Source of the DNA: Allomuricauda sp.
GTDB lineage: Bacteria; Bacteroidota; Bacteroidia; Flavobacteriales; Flavobacteriaceae
Assembly: GCF_002699205.1 (NCBI RefSeq)
Contig: NZ_PABT01000014.1
Location: 1 to 64,000 of the forward strand
DNA: 64,000 nt
Reading direction: 5' to 3'
Part shown: positions 45,192-53,641 of the stretch, piece after piece
How the letters are laid out: every line of letters begins with the position of its first letter
How positions within the stretch are numbered: the first letter of the stretch is position 1
Translations under genes and position numbers: made by a program
The notes under the pieces: model-generated
The model's input: the letters and a program-made list of their open reading frames with translations, nothing else
Databases searched by the model: none
Told to the model about the DNA's origin: nothing

Positions 45192-47591
45192 CTATTCTGT
45201 TCGTAAGCTGCGTGCAGGGTTGGATTTTGCCGCTTTGATTGCCTGAAAACTAACTGTGATAATGGTGACTGCAAAAGCCCCTATCATGGCCAATGCAAAA
45301 ATCCACCATTTGAGTATTATCCGATAGGGATATTCCTGTAGCCATCCGTTCATCACATAATAGGCAATGGGCACAGCGATAAAACAGGAGATAATCACCA
45401 ATTTTAAAAAATCCTTGGACAACATATTCCATACATTGAACACGGAAGCGCCCAATACTTTGCGAACTCCAATTTCCTTGGTTCGTTGTTCAGCGACATA
45501 AGATGTCAAACCAAAAAGCCCCAAACAGCTTATCAGAATCGCAAGAGCTGTAAAAATTCCCGATAATTGGCCTATCCGTTCTTCTGCGGCAAATTTTTCG
45601 CCGTACTCCTCGTCCACAAAATCATAATGAAAGGGAATATTGGGAAAATGCTCTTTAAAAACCCTTTCGATAATCGCTATATTTTGGCTAGCACTTTGGT
45701 CAGGGTTCAATCTCATATTATAATAAGAGCCATTTCCGTTTCTATCAAACACATACATTCCCTGTTTTACAGGTTCGTATGGAGATTGTGCGATCATATC
45801 CTGCACCACTCCAATAATTTTCATGGGCTCAAAAGGATTTTCTGTATCGGAATCCGTAATAAATTTACCCACTGGGTTTTCTAGACCCATGTATTTTACG
45901 GCAGTTTCATTAAGGAGCACCGCAGTGGAATCAGAGGCATATTCCCTGGAAAAATCCCTCCCCTCAACAATTTTCAAATTAAGGCTCTTGGCATATTCCG
46001 GTGATACTTCGGTCCAGGCCAAATCCTCTTGGAAACCTTCTGGTTTTCCTTCCCAATCAAAACCACTGCGATTGGACCAAATACTGGTGGTCGGGGCGCT
46101 GGATGTGGACATTTCGATAACCGCCCCTGAATTGATAAATTCCTCTCGCATCAGTTCAAACTTTCCATTAAAGTCTTGGCTCATGGTCGGCACTTGTACC
46201 AACCCTTCCTTATCATAGCCAACAGGTCTGTTTTTGGCATGGTTGATCTGTTGCATCACGATCACCGTACCTATGATAAAGGCCACCGAAACCGTGAACT
46301 GTACCACGACCAAAATTTTACGGGGCAAACCAGAATGCTTTCCTGCCTTAAAAGTTCCCTTTAAAACATCAACCGGTCTAAATGAAGATAAATAGAGTGC
46401 CGGATAACTCCCTGCCAATAAAGCAGTAAACAGAATGAAGGCCAAAGACGTTGACCAAAATCCGATGGAACCCCAAGGAAATGCCATCTCCTTTCTGGCC
46501 AGATCATTAAATCCATTCAAAGACAAGACTACAATACAAATGGCTATTACAAATGCAAAAAGCACCACCAAAAACGACTCTCCCAAGAATTGATTGATCA
46601 ATTGGCTACGTTGGGACCCAATGGATTTTCTAATACCGACTTCCTTGGCTCTCTTCTCCGATCTGGCTGTACTAAGATTCATAAAATTGATACAGGCCAA
46701 AAGCAGCACAAAAACACCAATGATACCAAATAACCAAACATATTTTATTCTGCCCCCAACTTGTTTTCCATTCTCGAACCGGGAACGCAGATGCCAGTCT
46801 TTCATGGGAAGCAAAAACAATTGAGGATTGAATTCCGCAGTGTTTTCGTTGAGCTCTTTCTTTACATTCTTGACTTTCTCCGTAACGGCTTCCATGGATG
46901 TGTTATCGGCTATTTGAACAAACATTTGGAATGAATTGTTCCCCCATTGGTCTTCGGCATTCTTTATCCATTCATTAATGGAAACATACTTGTCCCATGG
47001 CATCAAAAAGTCGGTGTCGTTAAAGGATGTGTTAAATGGAATGTCTTCGAATACCGCCGTTACCATCATATCGTATTGACTATTGACCTCGACAATTTTT
47101 CCAATGGGGTCATCATTGCCGAAAAGTGCATTTGCCGTTGATTCGGAAAGCATAATGGAATTTATTTCTCGAAGGCCGTCCTTTTCCCCTTTTAGAATGT
47201 TTAGATCAAACATTTCAGGGGCTTCCCGTTGCATAAAATTTCCTTCTCTGGAAATACTGGTTTCTCCATACTTAAGGTACTGTGAAGTGGTCCATGAGGA
47301 CATGACCAAATTTTTAAAATTATCCATATAGCTCTCCCTAAAAGCTTTTTCCAAAGGACGGGGCATGGCAGGTCCTGTTCCTGTTTCACCATTGAATGTT
47401 TGGGATTGATATACCTGTGCTATTTGATCTTTGTTGGAGAAATAACTATTATGGGAAAGCTCATCCTTGATCCACAACCCTATAATTAGGGCAACCGCCA
47501 TCCCCAACGCAAGACCTCCCACATTGATAATGGTATAGGCCATGTTCTTGGTCAGGTTTCTCCAAGCTATTTTTAGATAATTTTTAAACAT
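45192..47591 (-). CDS. FtsX/MacB-type ABC permease 2
   Basis: A 799-residue paralogue opening MFKNYLKIAWRNLTKNMAYT. It has KEVGIRKSIGS (~315) and KEIGVRKVLGA (~705) and ends NPARSLRTE. The pattern LLACINFMNLSTARSEKRAK before the first coupling motif is shared almost exactly with permease 1, which suggests these two are closest. It is 27 bp after permease 1. Confidence 0.92.
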   Translation of the reverse strand: MFKNYLKIAWRNLTKNMAYTIINVGGLALGMAVALIIGLWIKDELSHNSYFSNKDQIAQVYQSQTFNGETGTGPAMPRPLEKAFRESYMDNFKNLVMSSWTTSQYLKYGETSISREGNFMQREAPEMFDLNILKGEKDGLREINSIMLSESTANALFGNDDPIGKIVEVNSQYDMMVTAVFEDIPFNTSFNDTDFLMPWDKYVSINEWIKNAEDQWGNNSFQMFVQIADNTSMEAVTEKVKNVKKELNENTAEFNPQLFLLPMKDWHLRSRFENGKQVGGRIKYVWLFGIIGVFVLLLACINFMNLSTARSEKRAKEVGIRKSIGSQRSQLINQFLGESFLVVLFAFVIAICIVVLSLNGFNDLARKEMAFPWGSIGFWSTSLAFILFTALLAGSYPALYLSSFRPVDVLKGTFKAGKHSGLPRKILVVVQFTVSVAFIIGTVIVMQQINHAKNRPVGYDKEGLVQVPTMSQDFNGKFELMREEFINSGAVIEMSTSSAPTTSIWSNRSGFDWEGKPEGFQEDLAWTEVSPEYAKSLNLKIVEGRDFSREYASDSTAVLLNETAVKYMGLENPVGKFITDSDTENPFEPMKIIGVVQDMIAQSPYEPVKQGMYVFDRNGNGSYYNMRLNPDQSASQNIAIIERVFKEHFPNIPFHYDFVDEEYGEKFAAEERIGQLSGIFTALAILISCLGLFGLTSYVAEQRTKEIGVRKVLGASVFNVWNMLSKDFLKLVIISCFIAVPIAYYVMNGWLQEYPYRIILKWWIFALAMIGAFAVTIITVSFQAIKAAKSNPARSLRTE

Positions 47592-47618
47592 GATCGTCGT
47601 TTTTGATTGATTAAGTTT

Positions 47619-49967
47619 TTATTCTGAGCGTAAGCTTTTTACCGGATTTACCCTAGCGGCATTAATAGCCTGAAAACTAATGGTCAACAAGGCTATGATT
47701 ATGGCAATGGCCCCTGCTATCACAAATGCCCAGGCATTTATGGAAATACGATAGGCGTAGCCTTCCAACCAATTTTGCATAAGCAGCCATGCAATAGGAA
47801 CGGCAATAACAATGGCCATAAGCACCAATCGCATAAAATCTTTGGACAGCAAGCCAACAATACCCGTGATGCTCGACCCCAATACCTTTCGTACCCCAAT
47901 CTCCTTTCTCCGTTGGTCTGCAGTAAAGGCCGACAGCCCGAACAATCCCAAACATGAAATAAGTATGGCCAACAAGGCGAAAATTTGGGAAAGGCTTCCT
48001 ATCAGTTTCTCGCTCTTAAACTTGGCATCATATGCATCGTCCACAAATTCATATTCAAAAGGAAACGCGGGATTGAACTTTTTCAACGATGCCTCCATAG
48101 CGGCCAATGCGGAGGCCGTTGCGACACCCGATTTTGCCTTCACATACATAAAACGGGCTTCGCTTGGGTCGTTAAAAAAAATGACTGGATCGCTAGATCC
48201 GTACATATCGTCGTATAAATAATCTTTCACTACCCCGATTACGGGATAGTCTTCTTCCACCGTTTTTCCAATGGCGCTGCCACTCCCCATTAATTTGGCA
48301 AAAGATTCGGTTACGATGATATTGGTACTGTCCTGAGCGGGATTTTTACTAAAACCCCTTCCTTCAATAATTTCCATCCCTGCGGTATTGAAAAAATCCG
48401 ATGTAACATTTCTAACCGAAACCAACACGTTCTCGGTATCTACTCCTCCTTGCCATTCCAACCCTGATGTATTGTTTCCCCCGGAAAGGATGTCCGAATT
48501 ATTCAACCCAATGCTTTCTATGGTTCCCGATGCTTTCATATCCTCTTCGATAGGAATGAAATTTTTGATCATATCCCCGGTCACCGGTATTTTGACCAGG
48601 TTTTCTTTATCATAACCTAAATCGCGTCCCTTTACGTGCTGTACCTGTTGGTAGACGATAATGGTACCAATGATGAATACAATGGAAACCACGAATTGGG
48701 TGGCCACCAATCCTTTTCTAATAAATGATGCGCTTCCTATTGTTTTTCGAGATCCTTTCAAAACATCCACAGGTTTAAAAGAGGATAAATAGAAAGCCGG
48801 ATACCACCCTGCGACAATGCCACAGACCAGTGTAATGCCAACTAATGAAACGAGGTGGACAGGGTCCAAAAGACGCAGTTCCAATTGTTTATCAATAAGT
48901 GTATTGAAGGGGGGCACCAATAATTTTAACAGCAGTGCGCTCACTAAAGTGGATATTATCGCGGTTATTATAGCTTCGGCCATAAATTGGGACATCAATC
49001 CCTTTCTTCCCGATCCCAATACTTTTCGCACCCCTACTTCATTGGCCCGTTTTTCGCTTCTGGCAGTTGCCAAGTTCATAAAGTTGATACAGGCGATCAA
49101 TAAAATAATGATTGCAATTAGGCTGAACAGCCTGACGTATGTAATTTGGCCACCTACATTTTTTCCTCCTTCAAAAGTTGACCTTAAATGCCAATCTTTC
49201 ATTGGGAACAAAAATGCCACGGTTTCATCGTCTTCTGTTTTCTCGGGAAGTATTTGCTTCACTCTCTGATTGACAACATCGAAATTTGCTTCAGGGGAAA
49301 GTTCCACGAAAGTATCGGAAAAATTTGCCCCATATTCCTTCATCCATTCTTTACCGGCTGCAAATCGTTCAAAAGGAGCCACCCAGTCAAAACTGTAGGT
49401 TACATTCTTCGGCAAGTCTTCGAACACTCCCGAAATGGTATAATTGGCTTCATTATCAATTTTGACTACTTTACCAATAGCTGGTGTGTTTTCCCCAAAT
49501 AAGTGCGTCGCGGTTTCTTTTGATATGATTATGGCATCTACCTCATTGAAAGCGGTTTCCAAGTTGCCTTCTACAAAGGTTAGACTGAACATGCTTAAAA
49601 AATCGGGGTCTGCAAACCTTCCGTACTTATTGATCGATATTTCATTTGCCCGAAATAAAAGGTCTTCTCCTTTTGTTCTGGCTGCACCTACAATACCTGG
49701 GATTTCTTCTTTTAATACTTCTGCCAATGGCCCTGGAGTAGCTTGGAAAAATGTTCTCCACTCGCCATCATACTGCTGATTGGTGGGAACATAATACACC
49801 ACATCTTGTTTGGCAAAATTTTTATCGTACCCTACTTCATCTTCTACCCATAGTAGAATCATAGCGGCACAAGTGATACCGATAGCCAGGCCAAAAATAT
49901 TCAGCAAACTATAGCCCTTATTTTTCCAGAGGTTCCGCCAAGCTATTTTGATATTGTTTTTTAACAT
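47619..49967 (-). CDS. FtsX/MacB-type ABC permease 1 (proximal)
   Basis: A 782-residue protein, the shortest and first of the five permeases. It opens MLKNNIKIAWRNLWKNKGYSL. Coupling motifs are NEVGVRKVLGS (~309) and KEIGVRKVLGS (~688), and it ends NPVKSLRSE. It is 106 bp after the first ATPase, the longest gap in the operon, which contains a small TTATCC/GGATAA dyad. A secondary promoter in that gap cannot be excluded. Confidence 0.92.
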   Translation of the reverse strand: MLKNNIKIAWRNLWKNKGYSLLNIFGLAIGITCAAMILLWVEDEVGYDKNFAKQDVVYYVPTNQQYDGEWRTFFQATPGPLAEVLKEEIPGIVGAARTKGEDLLFRANEISINKYGRFADPDFLSMFSLTFVEGNLETAFNEVDAIIISKETATHLFGENTPAIGKVVKIDNEANYTISGVFEDLPKNVTYSFDWVAPFERFAAGKEWMKEYGANFSDTFVELSPEANFDVVNQRVKQILPEKTEDDETVAFLFPMKDWHLRSTFEGGKNVGGQITYVRLFSLIAIIILLIACINFMNLATARSEKRANEVGVRKVLGSGRKGLMSQFMAEAIITAIISTLVSALLLKLLVPPFNTLIDKQLELRLLDPVHLVSLVGITLVCGIVAGWYPAFYLSSFKPVDVLKGSRKTIGSASFIRKGLVATQFVVSIVFIIGTIIVYQQVQHVKGRDLGYDKENLVKIPVTGDMIKNFIPIEEDMKASGTIESIGLNNSDILSGGNNTSGLEWQGGVDTENVLVSVRNVTSDFFNTAGMEIIEGRGFSKNPAQDSTNIIVTESFAKLMGSGSAIGKTVEEDYPVIGVVKDYLYDDMYGSSDPVIFFNDPSEARFMYVKAKSGVATASALAAMEASLKKFNPAFPFEYEFVDDAYDAKFKSEKLIGSLSQIFALLAILISCLGLFGLSAFTADQRRKEIGVRKVLGSSITGIVGLLSKDFMRLVLMAIVIAVPIAWLLMQNWLEGYAYRISINAWAFVIAGAIAIIIALLTISFQAINAARVNPVKSLRSE

Positions 49968-50073
49968 GGTTATCGGTTTTTGATTGATTTATTATAAACA
50001 TTTATCCGTGATTAAAGGATAAGTTTGGTTAGGGTGGTTTTGGTCAGTTATTTGTTGATTGATGAATAAACTC

Positions 50074-50769
50074 TTACGCCATTGTTCCCATGGGCTTGTT
50101 TTGGCTTTCGGTCACTATTTGACCATCGAATAGGTTGATGACCCTATGGGCGTAATGCGAATCACGGTCGGAGTGGGTAACCATAACTATTGTGGTTCCT
50201 TCTTGGTTCAGTTCGGTAAGCAAGTTCATTACCTCGATTCCGTTTTTGGAATCCAGGTTCCCCGTAGGCTCATCCGCCAAGATGAGTTTTGGATTGGTAA
50301 CCACGGCCCTGGCAATGGCAACCCTTTGCTGTTGACCTCCCGAAAGTTGTTGTGGAAAATGTTTTTCCCTGTGGGCGATCTTCATGCGCTCCAGCACTTT
50401 TTGAACCTTTTCTTTTCGCTCTACCTTGTTCATTTTTAGATAGATCAACGGGAGTTCCACATTTTCAAAAACCGTAAGCTCATCAATAAGGTTAAAACTT
50501 TGGAACACAAAGCCAAGATTCCCTTTTCTAAGTTGTGTGCGCTGGCTTTCCTTTAATCCGCCTACTTCGTGTCCGGCAAAATTGTAACTGCCTTCCGTGG
50601 GGTTATCCAGCATGCCAATAATGTTCAGCAAGGTGGATTTTCCACATCCGGAGGGGCCCATGATCGCCACGAATTCCCCTTCTTCCACTTTTAGGTTTAC
50701 TCCGTTCAAGGCCAAGGTCTCTACCTCTTCTGTCCGGAAACTTTTTTTAAGGTCTGTTATCTTTATCAT
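50074..50769 (-). CDS. ABC transporter ATP-binding protein of the permease array, first copy
   Basis: A 231-residue LolD/MacB-type ATPase with a complete set of motifs: Walker A GPSGCGKST, Q-loop GFVFQSFNL, signature LSGGQQQRVAIARAV, Walker B LILADEPTGNLDS and H-loop VTHSD. It lies between the adaptor and the first permease, so it probably energises the whole array. The gap to the adaptor is 67 bp. Confidence 0.93.
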   Translation of the reverse strand: MIKITDLKKSFRTEEVETLALNGVNLKVEEGEFVAIMGPSGCGKSTLLNIIGMLDNPTEGSYNFAGHEVGGLKESQRTQLRKGNLGFVFQSFNLIDELTVFENVELPLIYLKMNKVERKEKVQKVLERMKIAHREKHFPQQLSGGQQQRVAIARAVVTNPKLILADEPTGNLDSKNGIEVMNLLTELNQEGTTIVMVTHSDRDSHYAHRVINLFDGQIVTESQNKPMGTMA

Positions 50770-50836
50770 TTTGATGGTTGTTTTTTTATTTATTAAAAAG
50801 ACTATGTTCGATTGATCGATGTTACATTTTTCCGAT

Positions 50837-52087
50837 TTATTTCAATACAATCCGTTCTGCATCACCAAAACTGTCGTAGTTGCTGGTAATGACCTGTTCT
50901 CCGGCTTGAAGCCCTTCAAGGACCTCATAGTATCTTGAGTTTTGTTTTCCCAATCGCACATTTCGCCTAATGGCTTCATCCCCATTGGGATTTACCACAA
51001 AAACCCATTGTCCCCCGGTGCTCTGGAAAAATCCGCCTTTGGGCAACAATAGTGCATCGTTGGATTCCCCCAATTGCAAGCGTATATTGTAGCTCTGTCC
51101 GGCACGAATGGTCTCTGGTTTGTCGTCCACAAAAACCAAATCCACTCGGAACCTACCGTTTCTCACCTCTGGGTACACCTTGCGCAAACGTAGTTTATAC
51201 TCGTTCCCGTTGCGCTCCAAAGTGGCGGAAAGGTCTCGTTTAACCCTATCAATATAATGTTCGTCTATGTCGGCTTCGATTTTGAAATCGGTAAGCACGT
51301 TGATTTGTCCAATTCGTTGTCCCTGTGAGATATTCTGGCCAATTTCAGCATCCAAAAATCCCAATTGACCATCTGCAGGCGCACGGACATTTAGGTGGTC
51401 CAAACGTTCATAGACCATGGAAAGGGTTTTTTGCATGCGTTCTAGATCGGCATCCAATCCTGTCAACGAGGTTCTCCTCAGTTCATCATCCTGTTCTGTC
51501 TGTAATTTTACGATCTCCAACTGCTTTTCGGCCAGTTCATAGTCTTCCTTGGATTTTAAAAACGTTTCCTTGGAAATCAATTCTTCTTTGTAAAGCTCTT
51601 GGTTCTGTTCGTAGGCACGCCTTAGCCTTTGAACATCATATTGTGCCGTGGCCAAGGATTTTCTGCCTTCCACCTGTCTCGAATCAAAGGTGAGTTTGGT
51701 GGAACGCAGATCGTTCTGCTTTAATGCCAGGTTACTTTCACTGGCCAGGATCTGCTCATATAGGCCCATGTTTTCCAATTTAAGGATGATATCCCCTTTT
51801 TTGACCATGGAACCTTCCTCTATCAATTTTTCGGAAACACGTCCTCCTTCATAGGCATCCATATAAATGGTAGCGATTGGAGCCACATTCCCATTTATGG
51901 TAATATAGTCATCAAACTTGCCATCGGTTACGGTGGAGAGGGTCAACCGTTCTTTTTCTGTCCTGAAAGTGGACATGGAACTGGCGAAAATCAGTTTATA
52001 TCCAACAAACAACAGCAATATTCCCAATGCGATATAGCCGTAATGCTTGAGCTTTAATCCTTTCTTTTTTTCTAATTGTATATCCAT
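50837..52087 (-). CDS. HlyD/MacA-like periplasmic adaptor (membrane fusion protein)
   Basis: A 416-residue protein with one N-terminal membrane helix (residues ~14-32) after a basic MDIQLEKKKGLKLK tail. It has a lipoyl half-motif (EGSMVKKGDIILKLENM, ~91), a long alpha-helical hairpin rich in Glu and Lys (~110-215), and the second lipoyl half RAPADGQLGFLDAEIGQ (~234). Such adaptors join an inner-membrane ABC pump to TolC. It is 8 bp after the TolC gene and precedes the ATPase. Confidence 0.92.
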   Translation of the reverse strand: MDIQLEKKKGLKLKHYGYIALGILLLFVGYKLIFASSMSTFRTEKERLTLSTVTDGKFDDYITINGNVAPIATIYMDAYEGGRVSEKLIEEGSMVKKGDIILKLENMGLYEQILASESNLALKQNDLRSTKLTFDSRQVEGRKSLATAQYDVQRLRRAYEQNQELYKEELISKETFLKSKEDYELAEKQLEIVKLQTEQDDELRRTSLTGLDADLERMQKTLSMVYERLDHLNVRAPADGQLGFLDAEIGQNISQGQRIGQINVLTDFKIEADIDEHYIDRVKRDLSATLERNGNEYKLRLRKVYPEVRNGRFRVDLVFVDDKPETIRAGQSYNIRLQLGESNDALLLPKGGFFQSTGGQWVFVVNPNGDEAIRRNVRLGKQNSRYYEVLEGLQAGEQVITSNYDSFGDAERIVLK

Positions 52088-52095
52088 GGTTCTTT

Positions 52096-53436
52096 TTAGT
52101 TGATATTAAAAATGGGGAGCCCGTTATAAAAATCGATGGTACTTTGGTTGACTTTTAACTTTAAACCTACCTGTAGGTTTTGGTTCTGTGCAACGCCATA
52201 AAGGTTCTTTGCCTGAAAAAGTTCCAGGGCATTGATCAGTCCTTTTTCGTATCTCTTTTGGGCGATGGTAAACGCAATATGTTGTGATTCCACTTGTTTT
52301 ACACTCTGTTGGTACTCAGCTACGAGCGCCCTGTTGTCCTGTACGAGCTGTTGCAGCAATTGAAAAAGTTCCTGTTCCTGGATTTCCAAATTGTTCTTGG
52401 CCTGCATATAGGCAATTTTCTGCTGCTTCACCCTGGAGTGATTGGACCATCCGTTGCTTATAGGAATATTCAATTGTGCCCCTACAAACTTTGATGTATT
52501 ATCACTGAACTGCGTTCTAAACGGGATTACATTTCCATTTTCATCCACATTGGTCTCAAAATAACTGGTCCCATATCCTGCAAATAAAGATAAGGAGGGA
52601 AACAAAGCGCCCCTTGAGGCCTGCAATTCCTTTTTCGCAGCAGTTACCCTGTATTCCTGGGATTTGACCAAGGGCACAAAACCTCTGGCTGATTGGTACA
52701 GGGAATCCAAAGAAATATCTTCATGAATACTTACTTTGGATTCTTCCAGTGATTCCTGAAGCTTTATATCAGAGGCTCCTTTCAAATTCATTTCTTGGAT
52801 CAATGCCAGCTTGGCATTGGCAAGTTGGTTCTGGTTCTGTGTCAGCAACAGTTTGTCCCCCAAAAGATTGGACTCTGCCTCATAGAGGTCGGCACCGGCC
52901 ATTAAACCAAGTTCCACTTGTTTTTTTACCAAATCATAGTTGCCTTGGGAAATCTCCAATTGCTCCAAGGAATTGGCCACCAAGCCTTCAAAAAATTTGA
53001 TATCATAATAAGCGCTCATTACCCTAAAAGCGAGCAGAAATTTCTCCTGTAAAATGTCTTCTTGCGTCGCCTTATGGATAAATTTGGAAGCCCTAATGGT
53101 ATTCAGTTTTTGAAAACCACGGAACAAATCCAAATTGGCATTGAGCGAATAGTTATTGCTAAAAAACTCCGTATTTACATAATCGTTGGTATTGGGGTCG
53201 GCAGATCTACCGTATCGGATGGTATAGTCCGTTGAACCATTTATAGAGGGTAACAGATCCCTGATGGACTGCCTGTAAGATTCCCTACTGGAGTCATTGT
53301 TGTACGATATATTCTTTACTTGAAGATTATGTTCAATGGCATAATCCACGCATTCCTCCAAGGTCCATATCTCCTGCGAAAACCCGTTTATGGAAACAAG
53401 TAATAATAAAGTTGTTATGTATGTTTTTAACCTCAT
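52096..53436 (-). CDS. TolC family outer-membrane efflux protein
   Basis: A 446-residue outer-membrane channel with two repeats of the OEP domain. I use ATG 53436 (MRLKTYITTLLLLVSINGFSQ, a signal peptide); the TTG at 53454 falls inside the presumed promoter. The mature start EIWTLEECVDYAIEHN is the usual OEP opening, and two long helical hairpins follow. It is the first gene of the efflux operon and is divergent from the regulator. Confidence 0.92.
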   Translation of the reverse strand: MRLKTYITTLLLLVSINGFSQEIWTLEECVDYAIEHNLQVKNISYNNDSSRESYRQSIRDLLPSINGSTDYTIRYGRSADPNTNDYVNTEFFSNNYSLNANLDLFRGFQKLNTIRASKFIHKATQEDILQEKFLLAFRVMSAYYDIKFFEGLVANSLEQLEISQGNYDLVKKQVELGLMAGADLYEAESNLLGDKLLLTQNQNQLANAKLALIQEMNLKGASDIKLQESLEESKVSIHEDISLDSLYQSARGFVPLVKSQEYRVTAAKKELQASRGALFPSLSLFAGYGTSYFETNVDENGNVIPFRTQFSDNTSKFVGAQLNIPISNGWSNHSRVKQQKIAYMQAKNNLEIQEQELFQLLQQLVQDNRALVAEYQQSVKQVESQHIAFTIAQKRYEKGLINALELFQAKNLYGVAQNQNLQVGLKLKVNQSTIDFYNGLPIFNIN

Positions 53437-53459
53437 AGTTTTATCCTGTGCCAAATTAT

Positions 53460-53478
53460 TGGCTATTCTTATGCCAAA
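53460..53478 (-). promoter_or_regulatory. sigma54-like -24/-12 element before the efflux operon
   Basis: On the minus strand TTTTGGCATAAGAATAGCC has GG and GC exactly ten bases apart, the sigma54 spacing, with TGGCAT for TGGCAC and TAGC for TTGC. The predicted start near 53450 lies 14 bp before the chosen TolC ATG. The neighbouring regulator is a sigma54 activator type, which fits. Experimental proof is absent. Confidence 0.45.
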
Positions 53479-53539
53479 ATTATATCTAATTGATTTACAG
53501 TGTTTTATTTATATAAATCAACAAAAACCTAACGCCGTG

Positions 53540-53578
53540 TGTAAAATTTTTGTACAAAAAATGTCCAATTATTTTACA
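53540..53578 (+). promoter_or_regulatory. two TGT-N11-ACA dyads, candidate regulator-binding sites
   Basis: Dyad 1 is 53540-53556 (TGTAAAATTTTTGTACA) and dyad 2 is 53562-53578 (TGTCCAATTATTTTACA). Their centres are 22 bp apart, two helical turns, and lie roughly 70-95 bp upstream of the sigma54-like element. This placement suits an NtrC-type enhancer, though the AT-rich setting makes chance possible. Confidence 0.45.
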
Positions 53579-53641
53579 GTATAGGAAAATGTGTAGAAGC
53601 AATTCGTAGCTTTAGTTTTAGAATATGAATTATGACCCCGT

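Noticed and set aside
53448-53453. Perfect TGGCAC at 53448-53453 as the sigma54 -24 half
   Set aside because: No GC follows at the required ten-base distance; the neighbouring TGGCAT element has correct spacing.
53437-53454. TTG start at 53454 for the TolC gene
   Set aside because: It adds six residues before the signal peptide and overlaps the expected transcription start; ATG 53436 has AGGA eight bases upstream.
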